Origin: Zarea fungicola
Lineage: Eukaryota > Ascomycota > Sordariomycetes > Hypocreales > Cordycipitaceae
Assembly (NCBI GenBank): GCA_900169235.1
Contig: FWCC01000040.1
Span: 124,001 to 188,000, forward strand
Reading direction: 5' to 3'
DNA length: 64,000 nt
Shown: one piece after another, positions 43,801 through 56,708 of the stretch
Position numbering within the stretch: the stretch's first letter is position 1
Layout of the letters: each line of letters opens with the position of its first letter
Notes under the pieces: generated by a model
What the model saw: the letters and a program-made list of their open reading frames with translations, nothing else
Database searches by the model: none
Told to the model about the DNA's origin: nothing
Program-made: the position numbers and the translations under genes

Positions 43801-44881
43801 TGCTCGCTTTCTAGGTGTGGCATCCAAAGTACGAAAGTCTCACTTTTTTTATAAAAAAAAAATAAAAAAAAGGGGGGGGGGGCCGAAAGTTTGTGCCTTT
43901 TTTTTTTCTTTTCCGGTTCACGGGACCTGAAGCTAAAAGAGAGGGATGCCGCAACCGAGAACATAATATCAGATACAACTACTCGGTAGCACAGAAAGAG
44001 CCATTTTGGGTTCTAATTTTCCCCGGCGAAACTATGAAATCGAACGAGTGGCTAGTTAGAGGCTGGGAGCTCTTAATTGTGCCTACAGTATGACAGCCAT
44101 GGGTCCCTCCAGCTCGACAGGGATGTGCGGGAGATGGGCCAAGGGGCTCTCTTTTTCTCCGCAATCACTGCGGGGATTGTGCGAAATAAACTGCTGATGC
44201 ACCTGTAATACAAAAAGGCGGCGTGGAAAGAATAAAAAACCAGTGGGATTTGTTTGTTCTGCGGCCCGCGGAGTACAAATGCACCAACGTGAGGAAGTGA
44301 ACAACTCTCTTGGTAATGGAGACGAAGATCTCGGTGTAATTGAGTAGGAGTTTCTCACCTCTCTGCTGCCCGAAACAGCATTTTTGCCTCTTCAGTGCGG
44401 TCCACTGAGATAACGATGGACCGGAAGATAGCGCTAGCTGATCTTAATACTGCAGTTTGATTAGTTTCCGCATGTCGAGGTAGACTCAATTCATCAATTC
44501 ATCGGCAGAACGCTTGTTGCCCTAAAGAGAGGTGGAAACAAGTCATGCCCGCCTTTACACATAAACTTGACTCACTTGGATTCATCTTGAAAACAAGAGA
44601 ACAGATGGTATAAAAGAACAGTACTATAAAGGTATAGTGACTGTATATCATGTTCACTTAGCAAAACGTTGCTATAATAGTGGCTGTAATATCTCCGAAC
44701 GGAGCAAGACGAAAACGGCAGGTTACGTCACCGCTACGACAGTGAGGGTTACGGTCACGGATACCATGGGGAAATGTGACAGAAAATGCATCGTCCAAAA
44801 CTCAAATGGCAGACGCTGTTATACTCAAAACGCTGACCGCAACGGGTAAAAAAATTGAATCTGATGCCAAAAAAAAGTATA
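40856..44881. other. Gene-poor region upstream of the PH-LRR gene
   Basis: The stretch 41280-41720 is strongly GA-rich on the plus strand, i.e. CT-rich on the gene strand, typical of a fungal promoter or 5' leader. The rest is AT-rich with homopolymers, notably A and G runs at 43843-43917. No protein family was recognised in the short frames, all at most 140 codons. Confidence 0.55.
43843..43917 (+). repeat. Homopolymer cluster (T, A, G10, T runs)
   Basis: A T run, an interrupted A run, G10 and then a T run in 75 bases. This is prone to slippage and sequencing error. Confidence 0.6.
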
Positions 44882-45009
44882 TGATGAAGACGCGATTCGA
44901 ACGCGCGCGACTTGCGTCAGCAGAATTGTACCCGCCTTGTTAGGCTGGAAAGGTGATTCCGGAGAACCAATCCTTGAGTCTGCCGCCTTAACCACTCGGC
45001 CACTTCACC
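44882..45009 (-). tRNA. tRNA-Leu (anticodon CAA), with intron
   Basis: Folds by eye into a type II tRNA on the minus strand. The acceptor GGTGAAG (45009-45003) pairs with CTTCATC (44889-44883), one G-T pair, with discriminator A at 44882. The D arm has TGGCCGAGTGGTTAAGGCG. The anticodon stem GCAGA pairs with TCTGC around loop CT-CAA-G; CAA is at 44976-44974. A 47-nt intron (44972-44926) interrupts the loop one base after the anticodon, the standard place, as in many fungal tRNA-Leu(CAA) genes. The variable arm has GAC-GCAA-GTC. The T arm is GCGCG-TTCGAAT-CGCGT. A T run expected for Pol III termination follows only after several bases. It decodes UUG. Confidence 0.92.
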
Positions 45010-46481
45010 AAACCGGCTAATACCCGGTTTTTCATGTAAGTCGATGCGACAATTAGGTCCTATATTGGTTACAATCAGAGAAACAGGGAGATGGTAATAC
45101 ATGAGGACCAACCAAGTTCTATTCACTATACGTGGGGGAAATACACATGAAAATTCACCACGGCCATCTAATGCTTAATTTAGAGTCTCTTTTATAGTCG
45201 TTTATATCATCGGAATGTTGGTGCATATGGAGATTCCAACTCCACAGACTCTTTTCTGGTTGTGTATGAAGACATATTCATCTCAATCAATGTCTCGCAG
45301 ACAGGCATGGAGATGTGCGTCATACCACCTTACGCATGCCTTTAACCTTGCACAGCCAGACCAATATAAAAGATGACACTTGAAAACTTCAATTCATCAG
45401 CAGCATTCATGGGAGCCGCTGTTGGAATACGTCGCATCATAGTCCCAATAGCGAGCATGGTACCGGGTAGGCAACGGCGTATGGCCTTTCCAGCTGATTC
45501 GCCACTTGATGGATAGCTTCAGAATATCAAAAATGGGAGACACATGAATTACATCGGATAGGATGAGATGGCAGCAGAACAGGTAGGAATGATTCATCAG
45601 CATGTCTGTGTGTGTTTTATAAGTTCGTAATTATTACCTGCAACATACTCGGAATCCAGCACCGGTCACGTGTGGCTCCTGGGCAGACTTCCGAGCTTGC
45701 TCCATCATTTTCCTTTGGTTCGCTTGTCGTTGTTGCTGATTACGGGAAAGAGAAAGACGCGAATTTCTGAACGTGGGGGATACATCATTCAGTCCAAACT
45801 CGTTGATTTATTCAAAGGAAGAAAGCAAACGTGAACGATGCTGATATCGTCGCGATTACTACGTAGACGCATCCTTCCGAGGTACTCAGCTACATATAGA
45901 TTGAAGTATATTCTACCTAGATCTGGTAGTACAAATTGGCAATGATCAGAGGTACAATCTACCAGGGTAGCTCGGTTGAGATTATATCCAGATACCCCAC
46001 AAGCAGGAGCTCGGGTTAACCATAATTGGGCAGCCCTGGGATTTGCGCGTTCTGATTAGCTGCCCTTTCCCCCCTGTCCCGAACATTTTTGGGGAAGACG
46101 AGCATCTCAACAACAATTTTCTCTTTGCGCAATCTGGCAGGTTCTTTTTAATTTCTAATTTTTCTTTGCACCCCGCCCTGCCAAAGGTTACAAACCCCGC
46201 CGTTCTATAGAACCAGTGGGCGAATATTCCGGCAAAGAAAGTATCCCGGAACTTCTTGGCCAAGGAAGAAAACTCGCCGAGTCTTCCCCGTCATCGTTTT
46301 AAGCCTTTGGTTCCGCTCCGATCAACGGTTGCCTGCCGCACACCGGTCGTTGTCGCCGCGCCCCCCTCTCACGCCCGTTTACGTTGAGACGACCCAACGA
46401 CGACATCCAAGATCGATTTTTTTTTTTGTGAAACGTTCCTTCAGAAGACAGCAACAACAAATATAAAATAAAAACGACACC
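45010..46481. other. Intergenic region, tRNA-Leu to CBR1
   Basis: 1.5 kb, AT-rich at left and GC-richer toward CBR1. Short frames only (up to 93 codons), none recognisable. A T run at 46418-46427 precedes the CBR1 leader. Confidence 0.55.
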
Positions 46482-47762
<1,281 letters not shown>

Positions 47763-48253
47763 ACGACGCAAAAAATAGGAAGAGGCTTGTCGAAAGGCAA
47801 AAAAAAGTTACATGGAAGGTATTTCTTCCCCGACTACACTTGGTTTTGATGTAACTTTGTGTGTTATTGAAACGAGTCACAAGCAAGAGAGCAGGCGAAA
47901 AAAAAAGAAAGAAACGGGAACTAGAAAAAGGGGACAGGCCAAGAGATACCAGTATAATCTTTAAACTAATTTGAATAGACGGTATCTTTTTCATCTGTGC
48001 CATAGGAAGTCCAAACCACGGCCATCTTTACTTGGATGCATGACATGACATTGTTTCTTAATATCGGGTTGATAATCGGAATGTGGGCATCGAAATAAAG
48101 GTTTAAATCTGATATAAGATTTTTTCTTTATTTTTCTACCAAAAAAATGCATATTTTTCTTCAGTGGTACATGATACAAGATTAAATAGAATAAAAACAA
48201 AGCCAATTTTACGCCAGCACTTTCCTATATCCCAAACGCAGCCTCCACCATCT
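47763..48253. other. Convergent intergenic region, CBR1/CTR9 3' ends
   Basis: AT-rich, with A and T runs on both strands, as expected of two facing 3' UTRs. Nothing else was seen. Confidence 0.6.
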
Positions 48254-51200
48254 CTACTCATCGTCTTCCTCATCGCTTTGGACTACCCGGCCGCGGCGCG
48301 CCCTCTTGGTAGGCTGACGGACAGTGGGCTCGTCGTCATCATCCCCCTCTTCACGGCGCGGCTCGTCATCGTCATCGTCCACGTCCATCTTGTCGTTACC
48401 GCCAGCATTGGATTCATCGTCGGCTGCATCCGACGCCGCGGGACTCGAGCGCTCGATGCGGTCCGCCCTATCCAGGATGTCGTCCTCATCATCGTCGCCG
48501 TCGCCTTCGCCATCTTCATCGCTGTCGACGACAATCTCGGCAGACTTGAACTTGGAACTTTCGCGCGTCGTCAGGCGGCGCTTCTTCTTGGCGTGGGTGT
48601 TGGTTTCCTCGTCCGAATCGTCGTCGTCGTCGTCCTTGGCAGCCTTCTTTTTGGATGACCGCTTCGGCTTGCCCTCGCCCGCGGCACGGGGGGCGGGCTT
48701 CCGCTTGCGCTTCACTTTGTTGCCGTCCTCGTCCTCAGTCATCTCTTGGTCCTTCAGTCGGCGCTCCGCCTCCAACTCTCTCTCCCGCTCCTCCGTTTCT
48801 AGCTTCACCCGGGCAGCCATCTCATCGCGCTCCTTGCGGATCTTCTCTTGGCGCTCCTTCTCCTTGGCCAGGACCTCGGCGCGCTCGGCCTCGCGGCGCT
48901 TGAGCTCAGACTCTCGCTGGCTCTGTGCGGCCGCAATCTTCTCCTTGTTGACCTCTTCCCATTCCTTTTGCTTGCCAATAGCGCGCTCTAGCTGCTTGCG
49001 CAATGTGTTTCGGGCCATGTTGGCTCGCTGTTCGACATCGTGCTTGGGATACGGCGTCTGGGGGTCCGCAGCAATGACGTCTAGCGACTCAATGGCAGCT
49101 TCGAGACCCTCGGCTGCCTTCTCTAGCTGCTCTGCCGTGCGCCTGTTCTCTGGCAGACCTTGGATTGTCGTGACCAGCTGAATCTGAACAAAAGCAACGT
49201 TGAACTTGTAGTGAATCTGCTCAGGGGCAACTGCCAACGCCTTCTCAGCGCATTCGAGGGCTTTGCTATAGGCATCGATATCGCGCTCGGCGCGGCCTCT
49301 ATTCAGCCATGTGCGGCCAAGGCAGGCAAGGATAGAGGCGTCATTCTGCTTGCCTTCTTTAGACAAAGCAATCTCGTAACTCTCAATGGCCTTTGAAAAC
49401 TGTTTGAGCTCGGCATAAATGTGACCGAGATTGACGTAGAGATTGGGTTCCTTGACAGTCTCGCGAATACTGTTGAAGATGGCAAGCGCATTCTTGTAAT
49501 CCTTCTTGTCCTCGACAAGCGCAATAGCCACACCCTGCGCAGCATAAGCGTTCTTGGGGTCCAGAGACAAAGCCTTCTCAAAGAACTCGACTGCTTTTCC
49601 GTAGGCCGCACTGCGCTTTTGCTTGTCGGATTCTGTCTCACGTCTCATCTCGCGGGCTTGCATCATATGAAGATTACCCATACCGACAAGAGCATATCGG
49701 TCGTGCTTGTCGTAGTTTTGTAGAGTGTGCTTATAATGGCGAAACTCTGGATCCTCTGTAACGTTGCCCGGTCGCTTTCTCGAGACCTTGCCCAAGTACC
49801 ATCCGTAGAGAGCTCGGACCTCAACATCACTTGTGTTCTCTTGGTATAGCTTCGCGACGGCATCGGGACCCTCTTTGTTGGGGCTTCTTCTCAACTTGAT
49901 ATACGCCAGGCGAGCGCGGGCGTCAGTGTAGTCGTCGTGGCGTTCTAACAGACCCTCATACACTTCAACGGCCTTGTCCGCGAGACCTTGAGCCTCGTAA
50001 CTGCGAGCCAGATTAAAACTAATTGTCGAAACGAGGGCGTCAGTGTCGACGGTGCTATCCCTATCGCTCATCTTCATGCATGCGCCAAGGGCGGCCTCGA
50101 ACATCTCGCTGGCCAAGGCATTTTTTTCAGCCTGAAAGTGGAAGCAGCCAATGTTGTTTAGTAGTTGGGGGGGAAGGAATTTACGGATGGCTGCCTGGAC
50201 TTCAGTCTCTTCCGTGACGCCTTCGGGATACTCTGAGGAGGGGATTTGTTCCAATTCCAGCTGCTCCACTTGCTGCAGGCACTGGAGTGCCTTTTCTGGA
50301 TTCTCAGATTCGTAGAGACGAGCGAGGTTCAGCAGAACAGAGGCATCAGGGGAAATATTCTTTTTGGCATCTTTCCAGGCATGTCTGACAGATTCCAAAA
50401 GGTGGATTGCTTTCTTCATTTCCGCCGACTTGTCTTCCTTGGCATCGTTTGTCTGACTGGCAAAGATCTCCTCAGCATACAAAGTGCCAAGAAGGATCAT
50501 TGCTTCGTGACTCTTTGTCTGTTGAATCATCTTTTCCAGACGAAGTTTGGCCTCACCAAGGTCATTCTTCAAGACAGACAGCTGTGCCGCACCAAATTTG
50601 GCCGGAAAGTAGCCAGTGTCAGTTCCTCCTCGCGCATCGTCGGCTCGACGGTAGAAATCATTGGCGTGATCTGTCTCGCCATTGTAGTGAGCTTTTCTGG
50701 CCAAAACATACCAACCATCACTAGCAATGGCATTGACGTCGGTGTATTGGATGGCCTTGTGAGCCAATTTATCGGCATTGTCCCACGACTTGCGCGAGAG
50801 GAAGTAGCTTGAAAAAGTCGAGCATGTTAGGGGAAGATCTTTGTCCAGTTTGAAAGATTTTTGTGTGTACTCCGTCATGGCTTTTTTGTAAAGCTTGACA
50901 AAGTCCTCACTGTTGACCGGGACGTGACCACTGGCATCTAGATAATACAAGCCGAGCAGGATGTTTGGAACCTTGGAGTCGGGGTTGATTTCCAGACTTC
51001 GCTCCCACGCCGTCTTGGCATCTTTCTTGAATCCAAGCTGCCAGAAACAACAGCCAATACCGATGCGCGGGTCAGGATCCACTAGGTCGGGCTTCTTCTG
51101 CAGGACGTCTTGGTAAAGAGCAAGCGCTTCGGGATACTTATGTAGGGAGAAGAGCGCACGTGCTTTGCCCATAAGCGCCAGCATGTTCTTGCCCTGAGAT

Positions 51201-51841
51201 ACCCGTAGGGCGTCGTCGAACGATTTGACTGCAGTCTTTAGAAGCTCTTGTTTCTCAGAGCCAATTCCACCAGCCGTTTTCGAGGGAGCCTGCAAGGATG
51301 CCCTGAGGAGAAGCAGTACACCACGGGCAAGGAAGATGGGCGGGAAGGAAGGATTGAGGCGAGCAGCGTCGTTGAGAGATGATGTCGCGAGCTGGAGGTA
51401 GTGTTCCTTGGTCTTGACCTCGGATGCTCGTATTCCATCCGGCGCAACACGGGGAGCCTCACGACTTTTCCAGAGATACATCCAGCAAAGACAGCAAATC
51501 ATGCTGACCTTGTCGCGCGGGTTGCTTGTGTTGCTCTGGATGGCACCGCCGCCACGTAGGAGCATTTCGATGGCGTGGTCAATCTTGTGCTGCTTGGCGT
51601 ATGCAAGCGCAACCGTCATCCAATACGTCTTGGCGGCATGTTCGTTTTCGAAGAGCGTACAAAGCTCCGTAGGGTCGTCGACGAGGTCTTCGAGATCGAT
51701 TTCGACAGCTTCGTCTTCCTGATCACCTTGAACGGGGATATCGATGGCTGAGGGAATATCGGAGAATCTGATGCTGACAGGAACAGTGGCAGGGTCGCCA
51801 TTTGCAACCCCATTGGCCGTTCCGTTGGCCAGGGCAGCCAT
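48254..51841 (-). CDS. CTR9: Paf1 complex TPR subunit Ctr9
   Basis: Scaffold subunit of the Paf1 complex, which travels with RNA polymerase II and promotes histone H2B ubiquitination and H3K4/K36 methylation. Intronless, 1195 aa, normal length. It starts MAALANGTANGVANG; early residues carry VEIDLEDLVDDPTELC. TPR helices run from about residue 60 to 880, with recognisable units such as AVKSFDDALRVSQGKNMLAL, YAAQGVAIALVEDKKDY and VNLGHIYAELKQFSKAIESY. From about 930 the chain is a long charged coiled coil, then an acidic/basic tail with Asp/Glu runs and KKRR-type nuclear signals. A short Gly/Asn repeat in the N-terminus (GTANG VANG) is the only oddity. Confidence 0.96.
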   Translation of the reverse strand: MAALANGTANGVANGDPATVPVSIRFSDIPSAIDIPVQGDQEDEAVEIDLEDLVDDPTELCTLFENEHAAKTYWMTVALAYAKQHKIDHAIEMLLRGGGAIQSNTSNPRDKVSMICCLCWMYLWKSREAPRVAPDGIRASEVKTKEHYLQLATSSLNDAARLNPSFPPIFLARGVLLLLRASLQAPSKTAGGIGSEKQELLKTAVKSFDDALRVSQGKNMLALMGKARALFSLHKYPEALALYQDVLQKKPDLVDPDPRIGIGCCFWQLGFKKDAKTAWERSLEINPDSKVPNILLGLYYLDASGHVPVNSEDFVKLYKKAMTEYTQKSFKLDKDLPLTCSTFSSYFLSRKSWDNADKLAHKAIQYTDVNAIASDGWYVLARKAHYNGETDHANDFYRRADDARGGTDTGYFPAKFGAAQLSVLKNDLGEAKLRLEKMIQQTKSHEAMILLGTLYAEEIFASQTNDAKEDKSAEMKKAIHLLESVRHAWKDAKKNISPDASVLLNLARLYESENPEKALQCLQQVEQLELEQIPSSEYPEGVTEETEVQAAIRKFLPPQLLNNIGCFHFQAEKNALASEMFEAALGACMKMSDRDSTVDTDALVSTISFNLARSYEAQGLADKAVEVYEGLLERHDDYTDARARLAYIKLRRSPNKEGPDAVAKLYQENTSDVEVRALYGWYLGKVSRKRPGNVTEDPEFRHYKHTLQNYDKHDRYALVGMGNLHMMQAREMRRETESDKQKRSAAYGKAVEFFEKALSLDPKNAYAAQGVAIALVEDKKDYKNALAIFNSIRETVKEPNLYVNLGHIYAELKQFSKAIESYEIALSKEGKQNDASILACLGRTWLNRGRAERDIDAYSKALECAEKALAVAPEQIHYKFNVAFVQIQLVTTIQGLPENRRTAEQLEKAAEGLEAAIESLDVIAADPQTPYPKHDVEQRANMARNTLRKQLERAIGKQKEWEEVNKEKIAAAQSQRESELKRREAERAEVLAKEKERQEKIRKERDEMAARVKLETEERERELEAERRLKDQEMTEDEDGNKVKRKRKPAPRAAGEGKPKRSSKKKAAKDDDDDDSDEETNTHAKKKRRLTTRESSKFKSAEIVVDSDEDGEGDGDDDEDDILDRADRIERSSPAASDAADDESNAGGNDKMDVDDDDDEPRREEGDDDDEPTVRQPTKRARRGRVVQSDEEDDE

Positions 51842-52571
51842 TATGATGCGTGGGCTGATGAAGGAAGCTGGAGCAGAAGTGGCCCGTCGCCTTTCCTATG
51901 GCGTTGGGTGGTTCACAGCTTCGTGCCCGCCAACTAGCGCGCTGATGACGAAGCTGGCTCTGGTGTCAGAAGGTTGTACAATTCTCCAGGAGCAGTCCCA
52001 AAAGGCTGCAAGCGAAATTGGCGCTCTTTTGCGGCCGTGGGACGAGATTGACGTCGATTGCAGATGTTGCGAATGTCGCAGGGAGCAAGTTTGAATTTCG
52101 CGACAGCCCATGGGTGAGGGAGGTGGTCCGTGCACGGCAGCTGGTCCTCACCTTGCTTTATTAACCGTGATGGTGAGGTTTGTGGCCATAACGACAGGAA
52201 ATATGAAGAAATGAAATAAAATGAGAAATATATTTAAATTTAGCTATGAATCTCTCTAAAAGGATGAGACAAAAAAATGAAGTTTATTGTATAGTTTGTT
52301 TGAAGCAGGCAGCTGGTATTCAATCCGAGCTTGGCACTTGCCATAAGCTTGTCATTTTAAGCTGGGCGAGCATTTTCATTGACTGTCAATACTTTGTAAA
52401 CGAAATTTGCCATCATCCGCAGTGGTGCAACTGATTTGAAACACTCGAATCCAAGGGAGTTGTTATATGCACAGAAAAAATTCCAAAAAATCTCTTATAT
52501 TCTCTCCAGTGCTGCTGCGTTCCAGCACACGATCCTTTTGGTCTCGGGTTTAAGCCAAGTCGGTGGCTTAA
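51842..52571. other. Divergent intergenic region, CTR9 / orphan gene
   Basis: The 300 bp beside CTR9 are GC-rich and overlap short antisense frames; the second half is AT-rich. This is probably the CTR9 promoter and that of the small gene to the right. No other gene. Confidence 0.5.
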
Positions 52572-53228
52572 ATGGACGACAAAGACACCATTACAGATGC
52601 ATTAACTGATCGAGATGGCTCAATTAGCACGACTGGTGCAACAGTTCACAGTGATGACTTTCAGATTCCTGGGCAGCAACAGGAAGAGTGCAGCCAAGAC
52701 AAAACCGAGGAAAACCTTTCACAGAAAGAATTGAAAAGAGATTTCTGGCATGAAGAAAACTGCATAAAAACGGTTGAAATCATGATTGGAAGCGATAGTC
52801 AAGTGCCATCGTTTTCATCACTAGGCTCTACTGCTTCCACCTCACCCTATGGCAGCTTTACTACCAGCTTGGGAGACGGCGATGCCGAAAAACCACGACG
52901 ATATGTATACAGCACAGAGGGCCCAAACAAAAGAGAAGAGCCAGTACATAATCATGAAAAATTGCAAACCATCTCACGGCGACGACATCGAGAGGAGAGG
53001 CGAGCGGCATGGGAGCGCACGTAAGCATTTAAAGGCGTGCTCAAATACAACTTGTCTAATGGTGCGCACAGTACATATTCTGACAGAAGAAACAGCTTAC
53101 CCAGTTGCCCAAGCTCGCCAATGCCAATACATCAAGGTGGCGGCAGCTATAGTGAGAGGTGTGCGCAGCGTGAGCAGCATGAGCAGCGTGAGCAGCGTGG
53201 GGGGAGTATCTGGCAGCATGATGATTGA
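52572..53228 (+). CDS. Small spliced gene of unknown function
   Basis: I do not recognise a family. The model joins 52572-53020 to 53072-53228 through a 51-nt intron (GTAAGC start, CTAAT branch, CAG end) and gives 201 aa. The N-terminal half is acidic and Ser/Thr/Gln-rich; the centre has a Ser-rich stretch (SFSSLGSTASTSPYGS). Near the splice point the chain turns strongly basic (ISRRRHREERRAAWERT). The tail has a short repeat (QREQHEQREQ) coded by GTGAGCAGC-like units. Support comes from the clean intron consensus and preserved frame, not homology. It could be a lineage-specific nuclear protein, or a chance frame. Confidence 0.5.
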
Positions 53229-54061
53229 CAGGGATATTTCAAAGTTTCATATCTGGGTACTGAGCTTCTTTTTATTTATCCGTCTGACGTTCTGCGAGTT
53301 GTTCCAAGTCTAACAAGTTGCAGTAATGCTGATCGTGGTATGTGGCGCACCACAGCAAGACATGGCACGCTGTCTTTTAATCTCGGGCTGGAGAAGCTCA
53401 AGAATTGTTGAAGAATAGGGGAAGAAATCATATTTACTGAATAATTTCAAGAAGTGTGGCAGATTAATTTTTCAACATGAATAGTACATACGAGTATTAC
53501 CTGGTACCAATTCTGTCACAGTCTTCCTTTCACTAAACTACAGTGGCCACAGCACCGACTCTAGGGGCCACGCGGCGGGACAACCAACCGCACCAGCGTG
53601 TCCAGCGCTGGGAACGCTGGACAGAGCAAGAGGGGTGACGCAACTGGCCTGTGCTCCACTGAAATCGTCATCACCACACCAAAGCTGGCGGCCACCAGCA
53701 AAGCGCCTCAGTTCAGCGCCGCAATCCTGGCGCAGCCTCTGAATCCGGAGCTGCGAAGCTTGGCCTTGGCTCCTTCATCCTCCTCACGCTTCTTGCCCGC
53801 CACTGGGCATCAACACCAAAACGACCTGCATCTTTTGTACGACTGGCATCGGAGAATGGCGACACAGTTCTATCGATTTTCTTAACTTAAGCTTCTGCGC
53901 GAACCCTGCTGCCTTGACAAACGCATCCGGCTTCCCCGCCATTTCTTAGGCCGAGCTTCCTAGTGATCGCCGCCACTCCTGCCTCGCGCCTTTACCTTGG
54001 GAGAGTGCTGAGAGCCTCAAATTCAATATCATTTTAACCATAGCCATACCACAAAGACACA
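53229..54061. other. Intergenic region upstream of SNX41
   Basis: 830 bp. A GC-richer segment (53560-53880) carries an unrecognised 95-codon frame; the last 150 bases look like a fungal 5' leader. Confidence 0.5.
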
Positions 54062-56189
54062 ATGTGGAATGATGACGAGGATAACAACCCTTACGGGACG
54101 AGCTTTGACCGCCGTGATTCGCAAACCTCGTCCTCGGTGAACCCTACTTCTCCGACCACCCGCGACTGTAAGTGGATTGTAGCTCACTCGGTTGGTTTTG
54201 CGCATTGAATATTCCATATCATTTTACATGTAACCCCCCCCCACACTTGCTCTACTCCTCTGACTTGATTGCCTCACAGTTAACTCGTACGAATCTGCCG
54301 GGACTCCCACCGGCAGCGACGATGAAGCTCCTGCATTTGGCGATGGCGCTGCTGTCATCCATCCGGCTGCTGAAGACGTAGCCACGGATGGCGCGACTCC
54401 GAAGCGTAAACCAGGCGGATACTCAAGCCGAATCGAGCAGATCCTCTACGAGAATCCCACCATGCAAATCATTATAACAGACGCGGGCAAGAGCCTGGAG
54501 AGTGGCGGCCGCCATATCGTTTATACTATTCGCACCGGAGTATGCATTACTATCTCCAACATGGCAGCACTAGCCCTAACCCCCTCAATAGGATCTCGAG
54601 GTTCGACGACGATACTCTGAATTCGCCTCGCTCAGAGACGCCCTCACCCGTCTGCATCCCACCCTCGTCATTCCTCCAATCCCCGAGAAGCACACAATGG
54701 CGGATTATGCTGCACATCCGACGAGTGCCAAACAGGATCAGCAAATCATTGATCTTCGTAAGCGCATGCTAGCAGTATTCTTGAACCGCTGCCGCCGCAT
54801 GGAATCGGTCCGCAATGACGGTGTGTGGTTGAGATTCCTTGACCCAAATGCTAGCTGGGTATGCTGTCCTCCCCCCTGTGCCTGCATTAGAATTCTAACG
54901 CGCTACTTAGAGCGAGGTTGTAAACTCTCATCCGATTGCCTCGATACCTAAGAACGTTCTCAAGGCGCCGCCTTTGGATACCGCCAACCCGACACCTGGC
55001 CATCTTTATCTTCCTGTTCCCGCATCGTCCGCAAAACTCCGAACTTCGTCTGGTGGCGGCTCCTCATTGAGCTCCTCTGTCATTCAAGGCGCTGCCAACA
55101 CCATCGGTCGATTCCCCGGGGATGCTACAAATCTCAGCGAGCAGGAACTTGACCCATACTTCACCACATATGAGGCTTCCATCAAGGAGCTCGAGACACT
55201 TCTAACGGGTCCCATGGAAAAAGTCAATCGCAGAACGCTCAGCCATCTGTCTTCTCTTGCTACCGACCTTTGCGAATTAGGCTCTAGATACAACGCGTTT
55301 GCTCTCTCTGAACAGGCGCCGTCGCTTGGACCTGCGATTGAGAAGATTGGCCAGGCCGCAGATTCCTCGTACATTGCCACAGAAGAACTTGCAGGATCAC
55401 TCGGCGCTAGCTTTGCTGAGCCCATGAGGGAAAATGCCCAGTTTGCAGGCGTGGTTAGAAGTGTGCTGCGATACCGAGTGCTGAGGCGCGTCCAGCAGGA
55501 TCTTACAGAAGAAGAGCTGGAGAAGAAGAGAGCGCTTCTGGAACAATTGGAGCGCAGCGAATCTGAAGCTCGGCGCATCGAGCAGTATCTTTCCAGCAGT
55601 CAGCAGATCGCGCCGCCACCGAAGCGGTCGACCAGCCTTAGGGAGCCGCCCACGTACCAGCGCAATCAAGAAGACACCGAATCAATCGACTCTGACTTTC
55701 CTCCAACCCACGGCGACTTCCCATCTAGCACGCCAGAGGCTGGCCAGGGTCTCCCAGAGAGAAGCCCCACCAACACACACAAGAAGATGCCGAGCAGCAA
55801 CTCCATTACCAATAGAATTTTCGGCCCTCTTCGCCATGCCGTCCAGGGCGTAGTCGATGTTGACCCCGAGCGCACACGCCGCGATACTATTGGCAAGACT
55901 CGAGAATCGATTGGCCAGCTGGAACAGGCCCAAGTTGTTTCTGAAAAGGATGTAAAGGACGCCAGCGCCAGCGTTTTCAAAGATTTACGTAGATTCCAGG
56001 CTGACAAGGAAGAAGACCTGCGCCGATACATGGTACGTATATGATCTTGTTGTAATATCAAAAAGATTTCTCTTGCTAACCAGAAATGAACAGCTTGCGT
56101 ATGCCAAGAGCCAAGTTGAGTGGGCAAAGAAGAGCAAGCAGCAATGGGAGGAGGCGCGGGTTGAGGTTGACAAGATTGATGACAGGTGA
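54062..56189 (+). CDS. SNX41: Sorting nexin 41 (PX-BAR protein)
   Basis: Binds phosphatidylinositol 3-phosphate on endosomes and returns SNARE cargo to the Golgi; it also supports selective autophagy with Snx4/Atg20. Five exons (54062-54167, 54280-54539, 54592-54858, 54911-56032, 56094-56189) give 616 aa in frame. It starts MWNDDEDNNPYGTSF, the family signature. The PX domain spans about residues 85-215, with RRRYSEFASLRDAL for lipid binding (exon 2/3 junction) and the Pro-rich VIPPIPEKH loop. The BAR-type helices follow from about 275 (LSEQELDPYFTTYEASIKELE; LTEEELEKKRALLEQLERSE), interrupted by a Ser/Pro-rich loop at about 440-510. The last exon ends in a helix (WAKKSKQQWEEARVEVDK). Some fungi have one gene filling both Snx41 and Atg20 roles. 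Confidence 0.93.
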
Positions 56190-56708
56190 CTTAAACTTAC
56201 ATAAATCCCCTGGGGAGCAAACAATTTGTCATTTGGAGTTGGGACGCTTAATTTACATGGCCAGTAGATAGTTTGTGGCAGCAAGTATAATTTTAAAAGG
56301 GAGCTGTTTCGCGCTTGTCAGCAATATAGTTGGTAAAATATTGTAAGTATCGGTGAGCAAATGATTAAACTAATTCGCTCGGAATTTACAATTTAATATT
56401 CAGCGTAAATTGTATACTATATTTATTACCATGGCTGGTGACGCTTGGTTGCTTGTTTTGTGTACTATCCAGAAGCCACCGCCAGCTATCGATAACGCGC
56501 CACATCGAACTACTTCCAACAAAGGCATTGCCGGCCTGTCAACTTTCCCAACCAAGCCATCCAACTCCGTAAAGCCCAAACTCCATATTTTCGAAAGCGC
56601 TCTCCTAGCTACTCATTTTTCGTATTATGCCATCGTGTCCATTTACAAGAATTCTGCTGGGCTAGTGCCTCACGTCATTTTGTCACAATAAACAAGCCTT
56701 TCGTTTCT
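56190..56708. other. Intergenic region, SNX41 to CEG1
   Basis: About 520 bp; AT-rich at left (56280-56420, SNX41 3' end) and more mixed toward CEG1. No additional gene. Confidence 0.55.

Noticed and set aside
48324..49181. 285-codon Ser-rich plus-strand frame
   Set aside because: Antisense of the Glu/Lys/Asp-rich CTR9 tail; Ser runs are the expected complement of such codons.
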